A stretch of 42,724 nt of DNA from the NCBI RefSeq assembly GCF_016901675.1, contig NZ_JACJKU010000003.1, positions 1-42,724 of the forward strand, in the 5' to 3' direction. Source of the stretch: Limosilactobacillus coleohominis. Its GTDB lineage: Bacteria; Bacillota; Bacilli; Lactobacillales; Lactobacillaceae. A program made the translations under genes and the position numbers. The notes below the pieces were generated by a model. It was given only the letters and a program-made list of their open reading frames with translations. It made no database searches and was not told the DNA's origin. Below are positions 16,571 through 25,216 of the stretch, piece by piece (position 1 is the stretch's first letter; each line of letters starts with the position of its first letter).

Positions 16571-16614
16571 AAAAGCGTGATTGTAATCGTAAACGACTAT
16601 AATCACGCTTTTCT
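16571..16614. terminator. Strong intrinsic terminator
   Basis: AAAAGCGTGATT (16571-16582) pairs perfectly with AATCACGCTTTT (16601-16612), and the loop itself contains TCGT/ACGA, giving a long hairpin. A T-rich end follows on the plus strand and an A-rich one precedes it. It ends the small ORF transcript before sufS. Confidence 0.8.
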
Positions 16615-16653
16615 TGATGTTAAGTAATATCTACTAGAATCTTAAATTCATGA

Positions 16654-16681
16654 TTGTAGATCAGGAACCATGGACTATAAT
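16654..16681 (+). promoter_or_regulatory. Promoter of sufS-sufU
   Basis: TTGTAG (16654-16659) and TATAAT (16676-16681) with a 16-base spacer, 30 bases before the sufS start. Confidence 0.6.
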
Positions 16682-16710
16682 TTAGTAAGTAGAAAAAAGG
16701 AGGAGTAATT

Positions 16711-17940
16711 GTGATTGACATCAAACAAGTTCGTGCAGACTTTCCAATTCTCAATCAACAAGTTAATGGCGAAAAGCTGGTTTATTTTGATAATGCGGCA
16801 ACCTCACAAACTCCGTTACCCGTATTAAATACCATTTGCCAATATTATTTAAAAGAAAATGCTAATGTTCATCGGGGAGTTCATACATTGGCAGAACGTG
16901 CCACGGAGCATTATGAACGGGTTCGTCAACAAGTCGCTGATTTTATTCATGCGGCCAGTTCGAACGAAATCATTTTTACCAGGTCAACCACTGAAAGCTT
17001 AAATGACATTGCACGAGGATTAGGAGACAATATCTTACAACCGGGTGATGAAATTGTTATTTCGATTATGGAACATCATAGTAATTTAGTGCCTTGGCAG
17101 GAATTAGCAGCACGGACAGGTGCTAAATTAAAATATATTGAACTTGATAATCATCAGGAACTTGATTTAAATAGTGCAACAGAGCAAATTACTCCAAAAA
17201 CAAAAATCGTGGCGGTGACCGCTGCTTCTAATGTTCTTGGAACTATCAATCCAATTAAGCAAATTGTTCAATTGGCTCATCATGCACATGCATGGGTAGT
17301 AGTGGATGCTGCTCAATATGTTGGCCATCATGTAGTTGACGTACAAGATTGGGACGCTGATTTTGTTGCGTTCTCTGGTCATAAAATGCTGGGTCCTACG
17401 GGGATTGGTGTTTTATATGGCAAACAAGACTTATTAAATATCATGCATCCAGTCCAATTTGGTGGAGAAATGATTGAGGATGTTACACGGCAACGAACAA
17501 CTTTTAAGAAGTCGCCACTTGGTTTTGAAGCGGGAACTCCCAACATTAGTGGTGCAGTAGGCCTGGGAGCTGCTATTGACTATCTGAATAAAGTTGGAAT
17601 TAAAAATATTGAAAAGCGCGAACAAAGTTTGGCAAATTATTTATTACCGCATCTGCAAAAAATAGATCATTTAACATTATATGGACCACAAGATCATCAT
17701 ACTGGAGTGTTTGCTTTTAACTTGGATGGACTTCATCCCCATGACGTCGCTACCGGATTAGATTTAGAAGGTGTTGCAGTACGGGCGGGCCATCATTGCG
17801 CCCAACCATTAATGCATACATTGGGGGTAACAGCAACTGCACGGGCAAGTCTTGCTTTTTATAATACTAAAGAAGAATGTGATCAGTTTATTCAATCACT
17901 TGTAGCAGTAAAGGAGTTTTTCAGTAATGGGCTTGGCTAA
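16711..17940 (+). CDS. sufS: Cysteine desulfurase, SufS type
   Basis: PLP enzyme that removes sulfur from cysteine and passes it, as persulfide, to SufU for Fe-S cluster assembly. It has 409 residues and belongs to the group II (SufS/CsdA) desulfurases. The PLP-binding Lys is about 225 in SGHKMLGPTGIG, and the active-site Cys is about 363 in RAGHHCAQPLM, the short-loop type that needs an acceptor protein. GTG start at 16711 behind AAAGGAGGAG. It overlaps sufU by 14 bases, so the two are translationally coupled. No sufB, sufC or sufD is present beside them. Confidence 0.95.
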   Translation: MIDIKQVRADFPILNQQVNGEKLVYFDNAATSQTPLPVLNTICQYYLKENANVHRGVHTLAERATEHYERVRQQVADFIHAASSNEIIFTRSTTESLNDIARGLGDNILQPGDEIVISIMEHHSNLVPWQELAARTGAKLKYIELDNHQELDLNSATEQITPKTKIVAVTAASNVLGTINPIKQIVQLAHHAHAWVVVDAAQYVGHHVVDVQDWDADFVAFSGHKMLGPTGIGVLYGKQDLLNIMHPVQFGGEMIEDVTRQRTTFKKSPLGFEAGTPNISGAVGLGAAIDYLNKVGIKNIEKREQSLANYLLPHLQKIDHLTLYGPQDHHTGVFAFNLDGLHPHDVATGLDLEGVAVRAGHHCAQPLMHTLGVTATARASLAFYNTKEECDQFIQSLVAVKEFFSNGLG

Positions 17941-18370
17941 CTTAAGTTTCTTATATAAAACGTTGGTATTAGAGCATGCTAAATCGCCCCACCATTATGA
18001 AGCAAATTTGCCCACAAATGGGCATCAAGTAACACTTCATAATCCAACATGTGGAGACACCATTAACGTTTCTTTGCAAATCAAAGATGGTTATTTAAAT
18101 GACCTGTGTTTTAACGGAAGTGGTTGTACGATTTCACAAGCATCAGCCAGTATGATGACTGATACTTTGGATGGTAAAAGTGCGGATGATGCACAGAAAT
18201 TAATCCAAGGTTTCCTGAATCTTTGTATGGGTAAACCAATTTCTGATGAGCTGAAGCAAGGCTTACGAGACGCAGCGGTAATGGGGACTGTCGCTGAATT
18301 TCCAGCGCGGATTAAATGTGCAACATTGGCTTGGCATGCAGTTCAAGATATTTTAAATCAGCAAAAATAG
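17927..18370 (+). CDS. sufU: SufU-type sulfur acceptor / Fe-S assembly protein
   Basis: Zinc-containing sulfurtransferase partner of SufS, 147 residues. The ligands of the SufU family are visible: Cys42 and Asp44 in NPTCGD, Cys67 in GSGCTIS and Cys131 in RIKCATLAW. The GSGCTISxAS spacing and the insertion before RIKC distinguish it from IscU. ATG at 17927 lies inside the end of sufS, 10 bases after AAAGGAG. It ends 65 bases before the end of the convergent msrA gene. Confidence 0.95.
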   Translation: MGLANLSFLYKTLVLEHAKSPHHYEANLPTNGHQVTLHNPTCGDTINVSLQIKDGYLNDLCFNGSGCTISQASASMMTDTLDGKSADDAQKLIQGFLNLCMGKPISDELKQGLRDAAVMGTVAEFPARIKCATLAWHAVQDILNQQK

Positions 18371-18377
18371 GATAAGC

Positions 18378-18419
18378 AAAAAAGAGGCTCACCGTTTAAC
18401 ATTGCGAAACGGTGGGCCT
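18378..18419. terminator. Terminator shared by sufU and msrA
   Basis: AGGCTCACCGTTT (18385-18397) pairs with AAACGGTGGGCCT (18407-18419) with one G-U. The best U-tract (six to seven) is on the minus strand side, so it primarily ends the metQ-msrA transcript; the plus strand is followed by a weaker AT-rich tract. Confidence 0.8.
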
Positions 18420-18435
18420 AAATTTAATTTAAAAA

Positions 18436-18957
18436 CTAATCATGCCAATGTGCCTTTTTGAATTGCTCTCGTCCGCCAGCTTCTTGGAGTGCGTACCTTT
18501 CAGGATTCTTCTTGTAGAAGTCTTGATGGTAATCTTCAGCTAAATAAAACGGTTGAGCGTCTTCGATTTGAGTCACAATTGGTTGATCAAAAAGGCCACT
18601 TGCTTGTAAATTTTGTTTTGATTTTTCGGCAATGACACGTTGCTGAGCATTCTTAACAAAGATTACAGGACGGTAGTTATCACCGCGATCTTGAAATTGA
18701 CCGCTAGCATCGGTGGGATCTGTTTGGTGCCAGTAAATTTCAACTAATTTCTGGTAGGAAATTTTATTAGGGTCAAAGGTAATTCTGACGGCCTCCGTAT
18801 GTCCGGTAGTTCCGCTTTTAACTTGTTCATAGGTTGGATTAGCTACATGACCGCCAGTATAACCTGATTCCACTTTGATAATTCCAGGATAGGTGTCAAA
18901 AGGTTCCACCATGCACCAAAAACAACCGCCGGCAAAGATTGCTGTTTCGTATTTCAT
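18436..18957 (-). CDS. msrA: Peptide methionine sulfoxide reductase MsrA
   Basis: Reduces the S-form of methionine sulfoxide, free or in proteins, using thioredoxin. The active site GGCFWC places the catalytic Cys at 12, and 173 residues is the usual length. [21 protein letters not shown] and YWHQTDP are typical family segments. No C-terminal resolving cysteine is obvious, so Cys15 may play that part. It is separated from the upstream metQ-like gene by 14 bases, with AAAGGAGG in the gap, so both are controlled by the methionine T-box leader. Confidence 0.95.
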   Translation of the reverse strand: MKYETAIFAGGCFWCMVEPFDTYPGIIKVESGYTGGHVANPTYEQVKSGTTGHTEAVRITFDPNKISYQKLVEIYWHQTDPTDASGQFQDRGDNYRPVIFVKNAQQRVIAEKSKQNLQASGLFDQPIVTQIEDAQPFYLAEDYHQDFYKKNPERYALQEAGGREQFKKAHWHD

Positions 18958-18971
18958 TATCCATTCCTCCT

Positions 18972-19817
18972 TTAATTTTTACCAAAAATTGGCCATGCAG
19001 CTACTTCTGAACCATGATAAGTTTTTTCAATGGCTTTTTTAGTAGCTTCAGTTTGGTATGCTTCAACAACTTTCTTGTATGTTTTGTTATCTTTATTTTT
19101 GGCTTGAACCGCAATAATGTTAACGTATGGCTTTGCTTTTTGATTAACAGGTTCTAAATAGATTGCATCCTTTTTAGGATTCAGATTGGCTGCTTCAGCA
19201 TAATTTCCATTAATGATTGAAGCATCAACAGAATTTAAAGCGCGGGCGGCAGTGGCTGGATCAACTTCCTTAAATTTTAGATTCTTTGGATTACTGGTAA
19301 TATCATTGAGTGAAGGCTTGATTCCAGAACTTTTCTTGACCTTAATCAGTCCAGCAGATTGGAGTACATTTAGTCCACGACCCAAAGTAGTTGGCTCGTT
19401 TGGAATTGCAACGGTTACGCCGTCAGGGAGGTCTTTAATATTTTGATATTTTTTAGAATAAACACCTAATGGCGAAATCACGGTATTCCCAATAGAAGTT
19501 AAGTGGGCGTGTTCACGTTTGTTATATGAGTCAAAGTAGTAACGGGTCAGGCAAGAATGCATATCAATCTTTCCTTCCTTCAGTGCCACGTCGGGTTGAA
19601 CGTAATCATTAAAAGTAACGTATTTAATAGTAATGCCTTGCTTTTTTAAACGCTGACGGACATTATTCCAGACCGGCTGTGAATCGGTTCCGACTAATCC
19701 AAGGCGAACAACTTTGTTTTGCTGGGTCGTTCGCTGATGAATAAAGCCTACTAATCCGCCGATAACAATGATCACAATAACAACTAAAGCAATTAATCCG
19801 GAATGACGTTTTTTCAT
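18972..19817 (-). CDS. metQ: MetQ/NlpA family methionine-binding protein with N-terminal membrane anchor
   Basis: Substrate-binding protein of the NlpA (MetQ) family, 281 residues, expected to capture methionine at the cell surface. Family segments include [44 protein letters not shown] and [14 protein letters not shown]. The N-terminus is a Lys/Arg start and a Val/Ile-rich helix (about residues 8-27) without a lipobox Cys, so it looks like an uncleaved anchor or a signal peptide rather than a lipoprotein. A methionine T-box leader lies upstream and msrA downstream; no metN or metP genes are adjacent. ATG follows AAAGGAGG at 8 bases. Confidence 0.87.
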   Translation of the reverse strand: MKKRHSGLIALVVIVIIVIGGLVGFIHQRTTQQNKVVRLGLVGTDSQPVWNNVRQRLKKQGITIKYVTFNDYVQPDVALKEGKIDMHSCLTRYYFDSYNKREHAHLTSIGNTVISPLGVYSKKYQNIKDLPDGVTVAIPNEPTTLGRGLNVLQSAGLIKVKKSSGIKPSLNDITSNPKNLKFKEVDPATAARALNSVDASIINGNYAEAANLNPKKDAIYLEPVNQKAKPYVNIIAVQAKNKDNKTYKKVVEAYQTEATKKAIEKTYHGSEVAAWPIFGKN

Positions 19818-19840
19818 AAGAAAATCCTCCTTTAATTAGA

Positions 19841-19885
19841 AAAGAAAAAACGTCCCTAGGAATAAAATTTTATTCCTAGGGACGT
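19841..19885 (-). terminator. T-box terminator hairpin
   Basis: ACGTCCCTAGGAATAAAA (19850-19867) is directly followed by its exact complement (19868-19885), with the U-tract on the minus strand at 19841-19850. The T-box bulge sequence can compete with its 5' arm through the antiterminator. Confidence 0.85.
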
Positions 19886-20133
19886 TGATCACGTGTTACC
19901 ACCCTAATTTAGTATCTGCAGAAGACACCCTCAGCCACTTCACCAATTACTCAGTAAAGTGAGGCATTGAATAACGGTTGCCATACCGTAGTTAATTTGC
20001 AGAAGCTCATTAACTAGATTTACTAAAGACCATCTTCATCAACTATTTCAGGATCACTTTGCAGCAATTAAGTGACTCTCTGGACGAGAAATAAGAGATT
20101 ACTCATCTTTTCTAATCATTTTTTAATTTAATT
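19841..20133 (-). ncRNA. T-box leader, methionine type, controlling metQ-msrA
   Basis: The 355-base gap before metQ is filled by this leader. On the minus strand the T-box AGGGTGGTAACACG (19892-19905) is followed by a perfect 18-bp terminator hairpin (19850-19885) and a U-run. Stem I shows GATTA and AAAGA arms near 20105-20118 pairing with TCTTT and TAAATC near 20014-20028, with an AGTA loop-E element. The specifier side reads GATGAAGATGG, offering ATG at 20031-20033 (or 20037-20039), hence methionine. Uncharged tRNA-Met should favour readthrough. Specifier choice is my reading, not computed. Confidence 0.85.
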
Positions 20134-20139
20134 GTCATT

Positions 20140-20168
20140 ATAATAAAAGATTAGTTCATGCTTGTCAA
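20140..20168 (-). promoter_or_regulatory. Promoter of the T-box-metQ-msrA unit
   Basis: On the minus strand TTGACA (20163-20168), 17 bases, TATTAT (20140-20145). The -35 is a perfect consensus. Transcription would begin near 20133. Confidence 0.75.
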
Positions 20169-20172
20169 CATT

Positions 20173-20679
20173 TTAAAAAGAATTTCCTAGTTCGTATGCC
20201 ACTTCTGGATAGAAACGTAAATGATCAGGGCCGGTAACTTTCCCAGCGAGCACTTGTCCTCCAAAGCGCCAACCCAGGTCATCAAAAATTTCTTTAAATT
20301 CAGATTTAACATTGTCAAAATTATCAGTATCGGCAACCGCTATTAAAACCGCAGTTTTTTCTTGATGCAATTCTTTAGTCCAGAATTGCATGTAGTCAAT
20401 CACTGTTTTCATTTGAGCTGACATCCCAAATAGGTATAATGGAGTCGAAAAAACGATTGTGTTCGCTTTAACCATGTCGCTTTTTAGCTGATTAAGGCGT
20501 GCGTTGTCGATTTGAAATTGATTATTACTGTCTACTGATAACATCGGGAGCGGATCCAAGCCAGCGTCAAATTGAATAACTTGCTGACCGGCATCTTGCG
20601 CACCATCACTAAATCGATTAGTAATTGCATGAACAGCACCATTTTTTAGTGGACTGCCGTTAATAATTAACATACACAC
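20173..20679 (-). CDS. NADPH-dependent FMN reductase / flavodoxin-fold oxidoreductase
   Basis: Flavodoxin-like NAD(P)H oxidoreductase of 168 residues. The N-terminal IINGSPLKNGAVH forms the FMN phosphate loop, and FSTPLYLFGMSAQMKTVIDYM resembles the second flavin-binding segment of the family. Likely a cytoplasmic flavoprotein reducing flavin or quinone-like substrates; the true substrate is unknown. I use GTG at 20679, 7 bases after GGAGGG; the ATG two codons later is also possible. It ends only a few bases before the metQ promoter and is probably a separate transcript. Confidence 0.8.
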   Translation of the reverse strand: MCMLIINGSPLKNGAVHAITNRFSDGAQDAGQQVIQFDAGLDPLPMLSVDSNNQFQIDNARLNQLKSDMVKANTIVFSTPLYLFGMSAQMKTVIDYMQFWTKELHQEKTAVLIAVADTDNFDNVKSEFKEIFDDLGWRFGGQVLAGKVTGPDHLRFYPEVAYELGNSF

Positions 20680-20749
20680 CGTAGTTCCCTCCTATTTATA
20701 GATTGCTAAATGTTCTAACATATATCTTAGCACTTATCTTAAAAATATG

Positions 20750-20778
20750 TTGTTTTCTTTAACATAAATTGGTATGAT
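20750..20778 (+). promoter_or_regulatory. Promoter of the ABC-F gene
   Basis: TTGTTT (20750-20755), 17 bases, TATGAT (20773-20778), 37 bases before the start codon. Confidence 0.6.
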
Positions 20779-20815
20779 TAAAAGTATTTGAAAAAATAAT
20801 AGGACGTGAAATAAG

Positions 20816-22366
20816 ATGGCAATTCTTGATGTCTCAGGATTAACAATGAGTTTTGCTGATAAAAAATTATACGAGGACGCCAGTTTCCAACTAGAAAGAG
20901 GCGAACACATGGGAGTGGTTGGCCAAAATGGTGCTGGTAAATCTACTCTGATTAAAATCCTAATCGGTAAAGAGCTTCCCGTTGACGGGCAGATTAAGTG
21001 GCAGAAAAACACCAAAATTGGTTACTTAGATCAATATGTTGATATCCCACATGGAATGACATTGATTGAGTTTCTCCATACAGCTTTTGCAGATCTATAT
21101 CGCATTAATGAACAAATGAATCGGTTATATGCTGATTATGCTAGTAAGATGGAAGACGATCTTCTTACTAAAGCAGGACGATTGCAGGAAAAACTAGATG
21201 CAAATCATTTTTACGATATTGAGACTGAAATCGAGCGGGTGATGTCTGGATTAGGTTTAAATGAAATTGGTAAAGACCATGTTGTTTCTGAAATGAGTGG
21301 TGGACAACGGTCTAAAATTATTTTGGCCAAAATGCTTTTGGAAAAACCGGACGTCATCCTACTTGATGAACCGACCAACTATCTAGATACTGCTCATATT
21401 GAATGGTTGATTGATTATTTAAACAGCTTCGATGGGGCAGCAATGATTATTTCCCATGATTATGACTTTTTAGAGCGGGTTACTAATAGTATTGTCGATG
21501 TTGCTTTTGGTAAAATCACCAAGTACCGTGGCAGTTTCAAACAGGCGATGCGTCAAAAGAAAGAACGCAAAGAAACGCAACAGCGGGAATATGAAAAGCA
21601 GCAAGAGGAAATTGAGAAGGCGGAACGATTTATCCGTAAAAATAAGGCTGGGTCTAAATCAAATTTGGCTAAGTCACGTGAAAAGATGCTGGCACGAATG
21701 GAGCGCATCGATCCCCCTACAGATAATTTAAAAGCAGCTTTTAAATTTCCATATGAAAATACGGGATCTGCTAATGCATTACGCGTGAATGAACTATCTG
21801 TTGGGTATGGTCATCCACTTCTCAAACCAGTTACTTTTTCAGTAACGATGGGTGAAAAATTACTGTTTACGGGATTTAATGGTGTTGGTAAATCAACATT
21901 GATCAAGTCGATACTAGGTAAGATTCCTGCATTATCAGGAAATGCAGAGTTTTCACCGTCAGCAATTGTTAATTACTTTGATCAGGATTTGGAATGGGAT
22001 GATCCGAGTCTAACCCCATTACAGACAATTCAAAACCTGTTTCCTACTATGATGCCGAAAACGATTCGACAACGATTAGCGCGAGCAGGAATTAACGCTG
22101 CCAATACTCAAAAGCCGCTTCACTTATTATCTGGTGGGGAACAAACCAAAGTTAAGTTGGCGATTCTTGAATTAACGCCAAGCAACTTTTTAATTATGGA
22201 TGAACCAACAAACCACCTTGATGATGAGACCAAGGAAGGGCTTAAGAAAGCTCTACAACAGTTTCCGGGGAATTTAATATTGGTCAGCCACGAAGCTAGC
22301 TTTACGAATGGTTGGTTTGATAAAGTATTAAACGTTGAAAAATTGAGTTTAAAAGAGCAGATGTAA
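20816..22366 (+). CDS. ABC-F family ATPase
   Basis: Soluble protein of 516 residues with two ABC ATPase domains and no membrane segments, the ABC-F layout of ribosome-associated factors. Domain 1 has Walker A GQNGAGKST near residue 37 and signature MSGGQRSK; domain 2 has GFNGVGKST near 355 and signature LSGGEQTK. Between them lies a charged linker rich in Lys/Glu (about residues 240-300) corresponding to the P-site tRNA-interaction motif. It resembles YkpA/YbiT-like translation factors rather than known antibiotic-resistance members, but I cannot assign a subgroup. SD is AGGACGTGAAATAAG before ATG. Confidence 0.87.
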   Translation: MAILDVSGLTMSFADKKLYEDASFQLERGEHMGVVGQNGAGKSTLIKILIGKELPVDGQIKWQKNTKIGYLDQYVDIPHGMTLIEFLHTAFADLYRINEQMNRLYADYASKMEDDLLTKAGRLQEKLDANHFYDIETEIERVMSGLGLNEIGKDHVVSEMSGGQRSKIILAKMLLEKPDVILLDEPTNYLDTAHIEWLIDYLNSFDGAAMIISHDYDFLERVTNSIVDVAFGKITKYRGSFKQAMRQKKERKETQQREYEKQQEEIEKAERFIRKNKAGSKSNLAKSREKMLARMERIDPPTDNLKAAFKFPYENTGSANALRVNELSVGYGHPLLKPVTFSVTMGEKLLFTGFNGVGKSTLIKSILGKIPALSGNAEFSPSAIVNYFDQDLEWDDPSLTPLQTIQNLFPTMMPKTIRQRLARAGINAANTQKPLHLLSGGEQTKVKLAILELTPSNFLIMDEPTNHLDDETKEGLKKALQQFPGNLILVSHEASFTNGWFDKVLNVEKLSLKEQM

Positions 22367-22400
22367 GGTCACGTGAGTGGCGGGGTACACCTGCTTTTTT
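22356..22400 (+). terminator. Terminator overlapping the ABC-F stop codon
   Basis: AGCAGATGTA (22356-22365) pairs with TACACCTGCT (22386-22395) with one mismatch, then six T. The 5' arm lies in the last codons of the gene. Confidence 0.8.
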
Positions 22401-22428
22401 GATTGCATTATATAAATTAGCAGAAAAA

Positions 22429-22508
22429 TGTAAACGTTTACGCAAAAATGGTTGCAAATTGGTAAAAAGGTGCTAAGATGAGAATTGTAGTTAATGTAAA
22501 CGTTTACA
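22429..22508 (+). promoter_or_regulatory. Sugar-permease promoter flanked by two LacI-type operators
   Basis: TGTAAACGTTTACG (22429-22442) and TGTAAACGTTTACA (22495-22508) are near-perfect and perfect palindromes with centres 66 bases apart. The promoter lies between them: TTGCAA (22452-22457), 16 bases, TAAGAT (22474-22479). The downstream operator covers about +10 to +23. The same sequence occurs before the GH31 gene at 32491. Either CcpA or a MalR-like LacI regulator could bind. Confidence 0.75.
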
Positions 22509-22602
22509 GAAGCAAGTTGTCTAAAGAAGTTAATTTTTCATCATTTGCAATTATTATTTTTTGAAAAACATAGTTTCCAGTTTTGTTTAAGGGAGTGTAA
22601 TC

Positions 22603-24000
22603 ATGGATATGACACACAAGGGGAATCAAACCCATCTGGAACAACCTGTTAAAAAAGCACGGGTAGACCTAGATGCAGGTTTACCAGATTTATCCAAGCG
22701 GGTAATTTTTGCAATCACCTTTGGCTTTCTCGGTATTAACATGGGCTTTTCGTTACAAAGTTCTCAAATGAGCCGGATATTCCAGTCAATCGGTGCAAAC
22801 CCTAATAGTTTAGGTTTCTTCTTCATTTTTCCACCATTAATGGGAATGGTTGTTCAACCACTGATTGGTAAATATTCTGATCGGACATGGAACCGTTTTG
22901 GTCGGCGGATGCCTTACTTACTATTTGGTGCACCAATTGCTGCATTAGTTTTATTGATGCTACCATTTTCAGGTTCATTTGGTTTTGGATATGGATCAAT
23001 GGCCGCAATGGTTTTTGCTGCCTGTGCGGTATGCTTCATGGATTTGTTTAATAACATTTGTATGCAACCATTCCGGATGATTGTTGGTGATATGGTCAAC
23101 AATAAGCAAAAGAACTTTGCATGGTCCTGGCAACAAATCTTCTTCAACACTGGTGGGATCTTAGCTTCACTCTTACCATTTATCTTTACTGCTTTTGGAA
23201 TGCACAATACAGCTAAGAAGGGTGTTGTACCAAATACTGTTATTTGGGCATACATTGTGGCTGCGGCAGTCTTATTAATTACTAGTATGTGGACTGTCTT
23301 TAACGTTAAAGAATATGATCCAGCAACATATGCTAAATACCATGGAATTGATCCAGCGGCTAATAAGAAGGCTGTTTCACTATGGTATTTGTTACGGACC
23401 GCACCTAAGGCCTTCTATGAAATTTGTTTAGTTCAATTCTTTAGTTGGGTTGGTGTAATGTATGTCTGGACATATTCTACTGGAACGCTGGCTAAGAACG
23501 TTTGGGGAACTACCAACCCAACGAGCGCTGGTTTCCAGGCTGCCGGAAACTGGTATGGTGTATTAACAGCCATCCTAAGCGTTGCCGGGATTTGTTGGGG
23601 ATTCTTATACTCCAAGTCAAAAGCTAATGATCGGAAGAAATGGTACACATTAGGGCTCACACTTGGTGGCTTAGGTTTAATCTTAGTATCATTTGCACAA
23701 AACCAAGCATTAACGATTGTTGCATTTATTCTCTTTGGTATTTCATACTTTACCATTCACACCATTCCATTTACTCTGTTGACTTCATCACTCAACGGTG
23801 AAAATGAAGGTGCTTATATGGGACTATTTAATATTGGAATTTGTTTACCACAAATTGCTGCATCACTGCTTAGCTTCATCATTTTTCCACTCACTGGAAA
23901 GAACCAACCAACAATGATGCTGATCGCCGGAATTTCATTAATTATCGGTGCTTTGCTGGTTCGTCAAATTCATGAAGGTGTGGCTGCTAAAGCTGATTAA
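22603..24000 (+). CDS. GPH/SLC45-type MFS sugar permease
   Basis: Integral membrane transporter of 465 residues with about 12 hydrophobic segments, of the glycoside-pentoside-hexuronide / SLC45-like group of cation-coupled sugar symporters. The PPLMGMVVQPLIGKYSDRTW and RFGRRMPYLLFG segments match the loop between helices 2 and 3 of these carriers. Probably an alpha-glucoside (maltose, isomaltose or sucrose-like) permease, inferred from the operator shared with the GH31 alpha-glycosidase gene. SD GGGAG before ATG. It is monocistronic, with two operators in its promoter and a terminator after it. Confidence 0.83.
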   Translation: MDMTHKGNQTHLEQPVKKARVDLDAGLPDLSKRVIFAITFGFLGINMGFSLQSSQMSRIFQSIGANPNSLGFFFIFPPLMGMVVQPLIGKYSDRTWNRFGRRMPYLLFGAPIAALVLLMLPFSGSFGFGYGSMAAMVFAACAVCFMDLFNNICMQPFRMIVGDMVNNKQKNFAWSWQQIFFNTGGILASLLPFIFTAFGMHNTAKKGVVPNTVIWAYIVAAAVLLITSMWTVFNVKEYDPATYAKYHGIDPAANKKAVSLWYLLRTAPKAFYEICLVQFFSWVGVMYVWTYSTGTLAKNVWGTTNPTSAGFQAAGNWYGVLTAILSVAGICWGFLYSKSKANDRKKWYTLGLTLGGLGLILVSFAQNQALTIVAFILFGISYFTIHTIPFTLLTSSLNGENEGAYMGLFNIGICLPQIAASLLSFIIFPLTGKNQPTMMLIAGISLIIGALLVRQIHEGVAAKAD

Positions 24001-24015
24001 CAAGTTTAAAATGGA

Positions 24016-24050
24016 AGTTCAAGACGGCTGGTTGTTGTCCTGGACTTTTT
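24016..24050 (+). terminator. Terminator after the sugar permease
   Basis: AGTTCAAGAC (24016-24025) pairs with GTCCTGGACT with a G-U and one mismatch, followed by five T. Confidence 0.7.
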
Positions 24051-24084
24051 GTATAATAAAGGAAAATGATAAGGACGAATTGAA

Positions 24085-25164
24085 ATGACTAACCAGCGAA
24101 TTAAAATTTTTTCCCATAATGATTTAGACGGGTTTGGAGCACCTTTTATATTAAAAGAGGTCCAGTCAGTGATGTTCCCAGAAGTGGACTTTGATATTAC
24201 AAACATTGGGGCTGGTAAAATTGATGAAGAACTAGACTATTGGTTCACACACACTGATTTAGGTGCTTATTCTGATCTTTACATTATGGATATGACTCCA
24301 GATAGTGAACACACTTTTAATGAATTAAACCAGCATTTTGCTAATCATTGGCTGATTTTTGATCATCATGAAACTGAAGCTGATGCTCGGCAAAAATATT
24401 CGGCAAATGCTGTTACAGTAAATAGTGATCAAGAGCAGAGTGCCACTAGTTTGGTATGGCATTGGCTCAAAAACCAACCACGGTTTAGCAAACTAAGTGC
24501 TGAGTATCAATCTCAATTAGGGGTTGTGGTCGAATTAATTCGTGCTTATGATACGTGGGACTGGCAAAATGATCCGACGTTGGCTTCAGAGATTAAAACG
24601 GGAGCTGATGAATTAGATCAGTTGTTTTGGTTCTATCCAATTGATTATTCTGCTCAATTTATTCAAAAAGTCTTACATGATGGTTGGGAAAAATATCGCC
24701 AAGCAAATCAGTTGTTAATTCAAACTTTAAATGATCGCCGTACGCATTATCTTCACCATCATTTAAAGGACGTTCTGATTGATGAACTGGATGGACATCG
24801 CTGGGGATTTGTATATGCGGATGATTATAAATCAGAGATTGCACATCAATTATTGCAAGAGCATCCGGATGCTGAGGCTGCCATGGTAATTAGTCCAAAG
24901 AGTGTCTCATTGCGAAGCAACGGTAAGTTAGATGTTGCTCAATTTGCTGAAAAATACTTTCATGGCGGTGGCCATGCAGAAGCTGCAGGAGGACGAATTG
25001 ATATCAACATGATTCAAGTGGGTGAACAGGCCGTTATCGATCATGTTAAAGAGGCCATCCACAGTTCACAACAAGAGGCTAAAGCCCAGCAAGATACGTT
25101 GGCAGATAATATTGATCCAGCAGTAGCTGATAAATTGGCCGCATTATTTGGCAAAAAAGAATAG
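24085..25164 (+). CDS. DHH/DHHA1 phosphoesterase, NrnB-like oligoribonuclease
   Basis: Cytoplasmic metal-dependent phosphoesterase, 359 residues. Residues 5-120 carry the DHH domain: SHNDLDGFGAP near residue 10 and FDHHET near 91 supply the metal ligands. Residues ~270-320 hold the DHHA1 motif GGGHAEAAGG. Resembles NrnB, which degrades short RNAs and nanoRNA. The start ATG at 24085 is preceded by AAGGACGAATTGAA and by a TATAAT at 24052. It stands alone and is ended by a perfect palindrome. NrnB versus another DHH subgroup is a judgement from motifs. Confidence 0.8.
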   Translation: MTNQRIKIFSHNDLDGFGAPFILKEVQSVMFPEVDFDITNIGAGKIDEELDYWFTHTDLGAYSDLYIMDMTPDSEHTFNELNQHFANHWLIFDHHETEADARQKYSANAVTVNSDQEQSATSLVWHWLKNQPRFSKLSAEYQSQLGVVVELIRAYDTWDWQNDPTLASEIKTGADELDQLFWFYPIDYSAQFIQKVLHDGWEKYRQANQLLIQTLNDRRTHYLHHHLKDVLIDELDGHRWGFVYADDYKSEIAHQLLQEHPDAEAAMVISPKSVSLRSNGKLDVAQFAEKYFHGGGHAEAAGGRIDINMIQVGEQAVIDHVKEAIHSSQQEAKAQQDTLADNIDPAVADKLAALFGKKE

Positions 25165-25170
25165 GGAACA

Positions 25171-25200
25171 AAAAAAGAAGTCGCTAGCGACTTCTTTTTT
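25171..25200. terminator. Perfect palindromic bidirectional terminator
   Basis: AAAAAAGAAGTCGCT followed by its exact complement AGCGACTTCTTTTTT. A- and T-runs at each side suit both the DHH gene and the convergent reductase gene. Confidence 0.9.
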
Positions 25201-25216
25201 TGTCCCCTTTAAGCTT

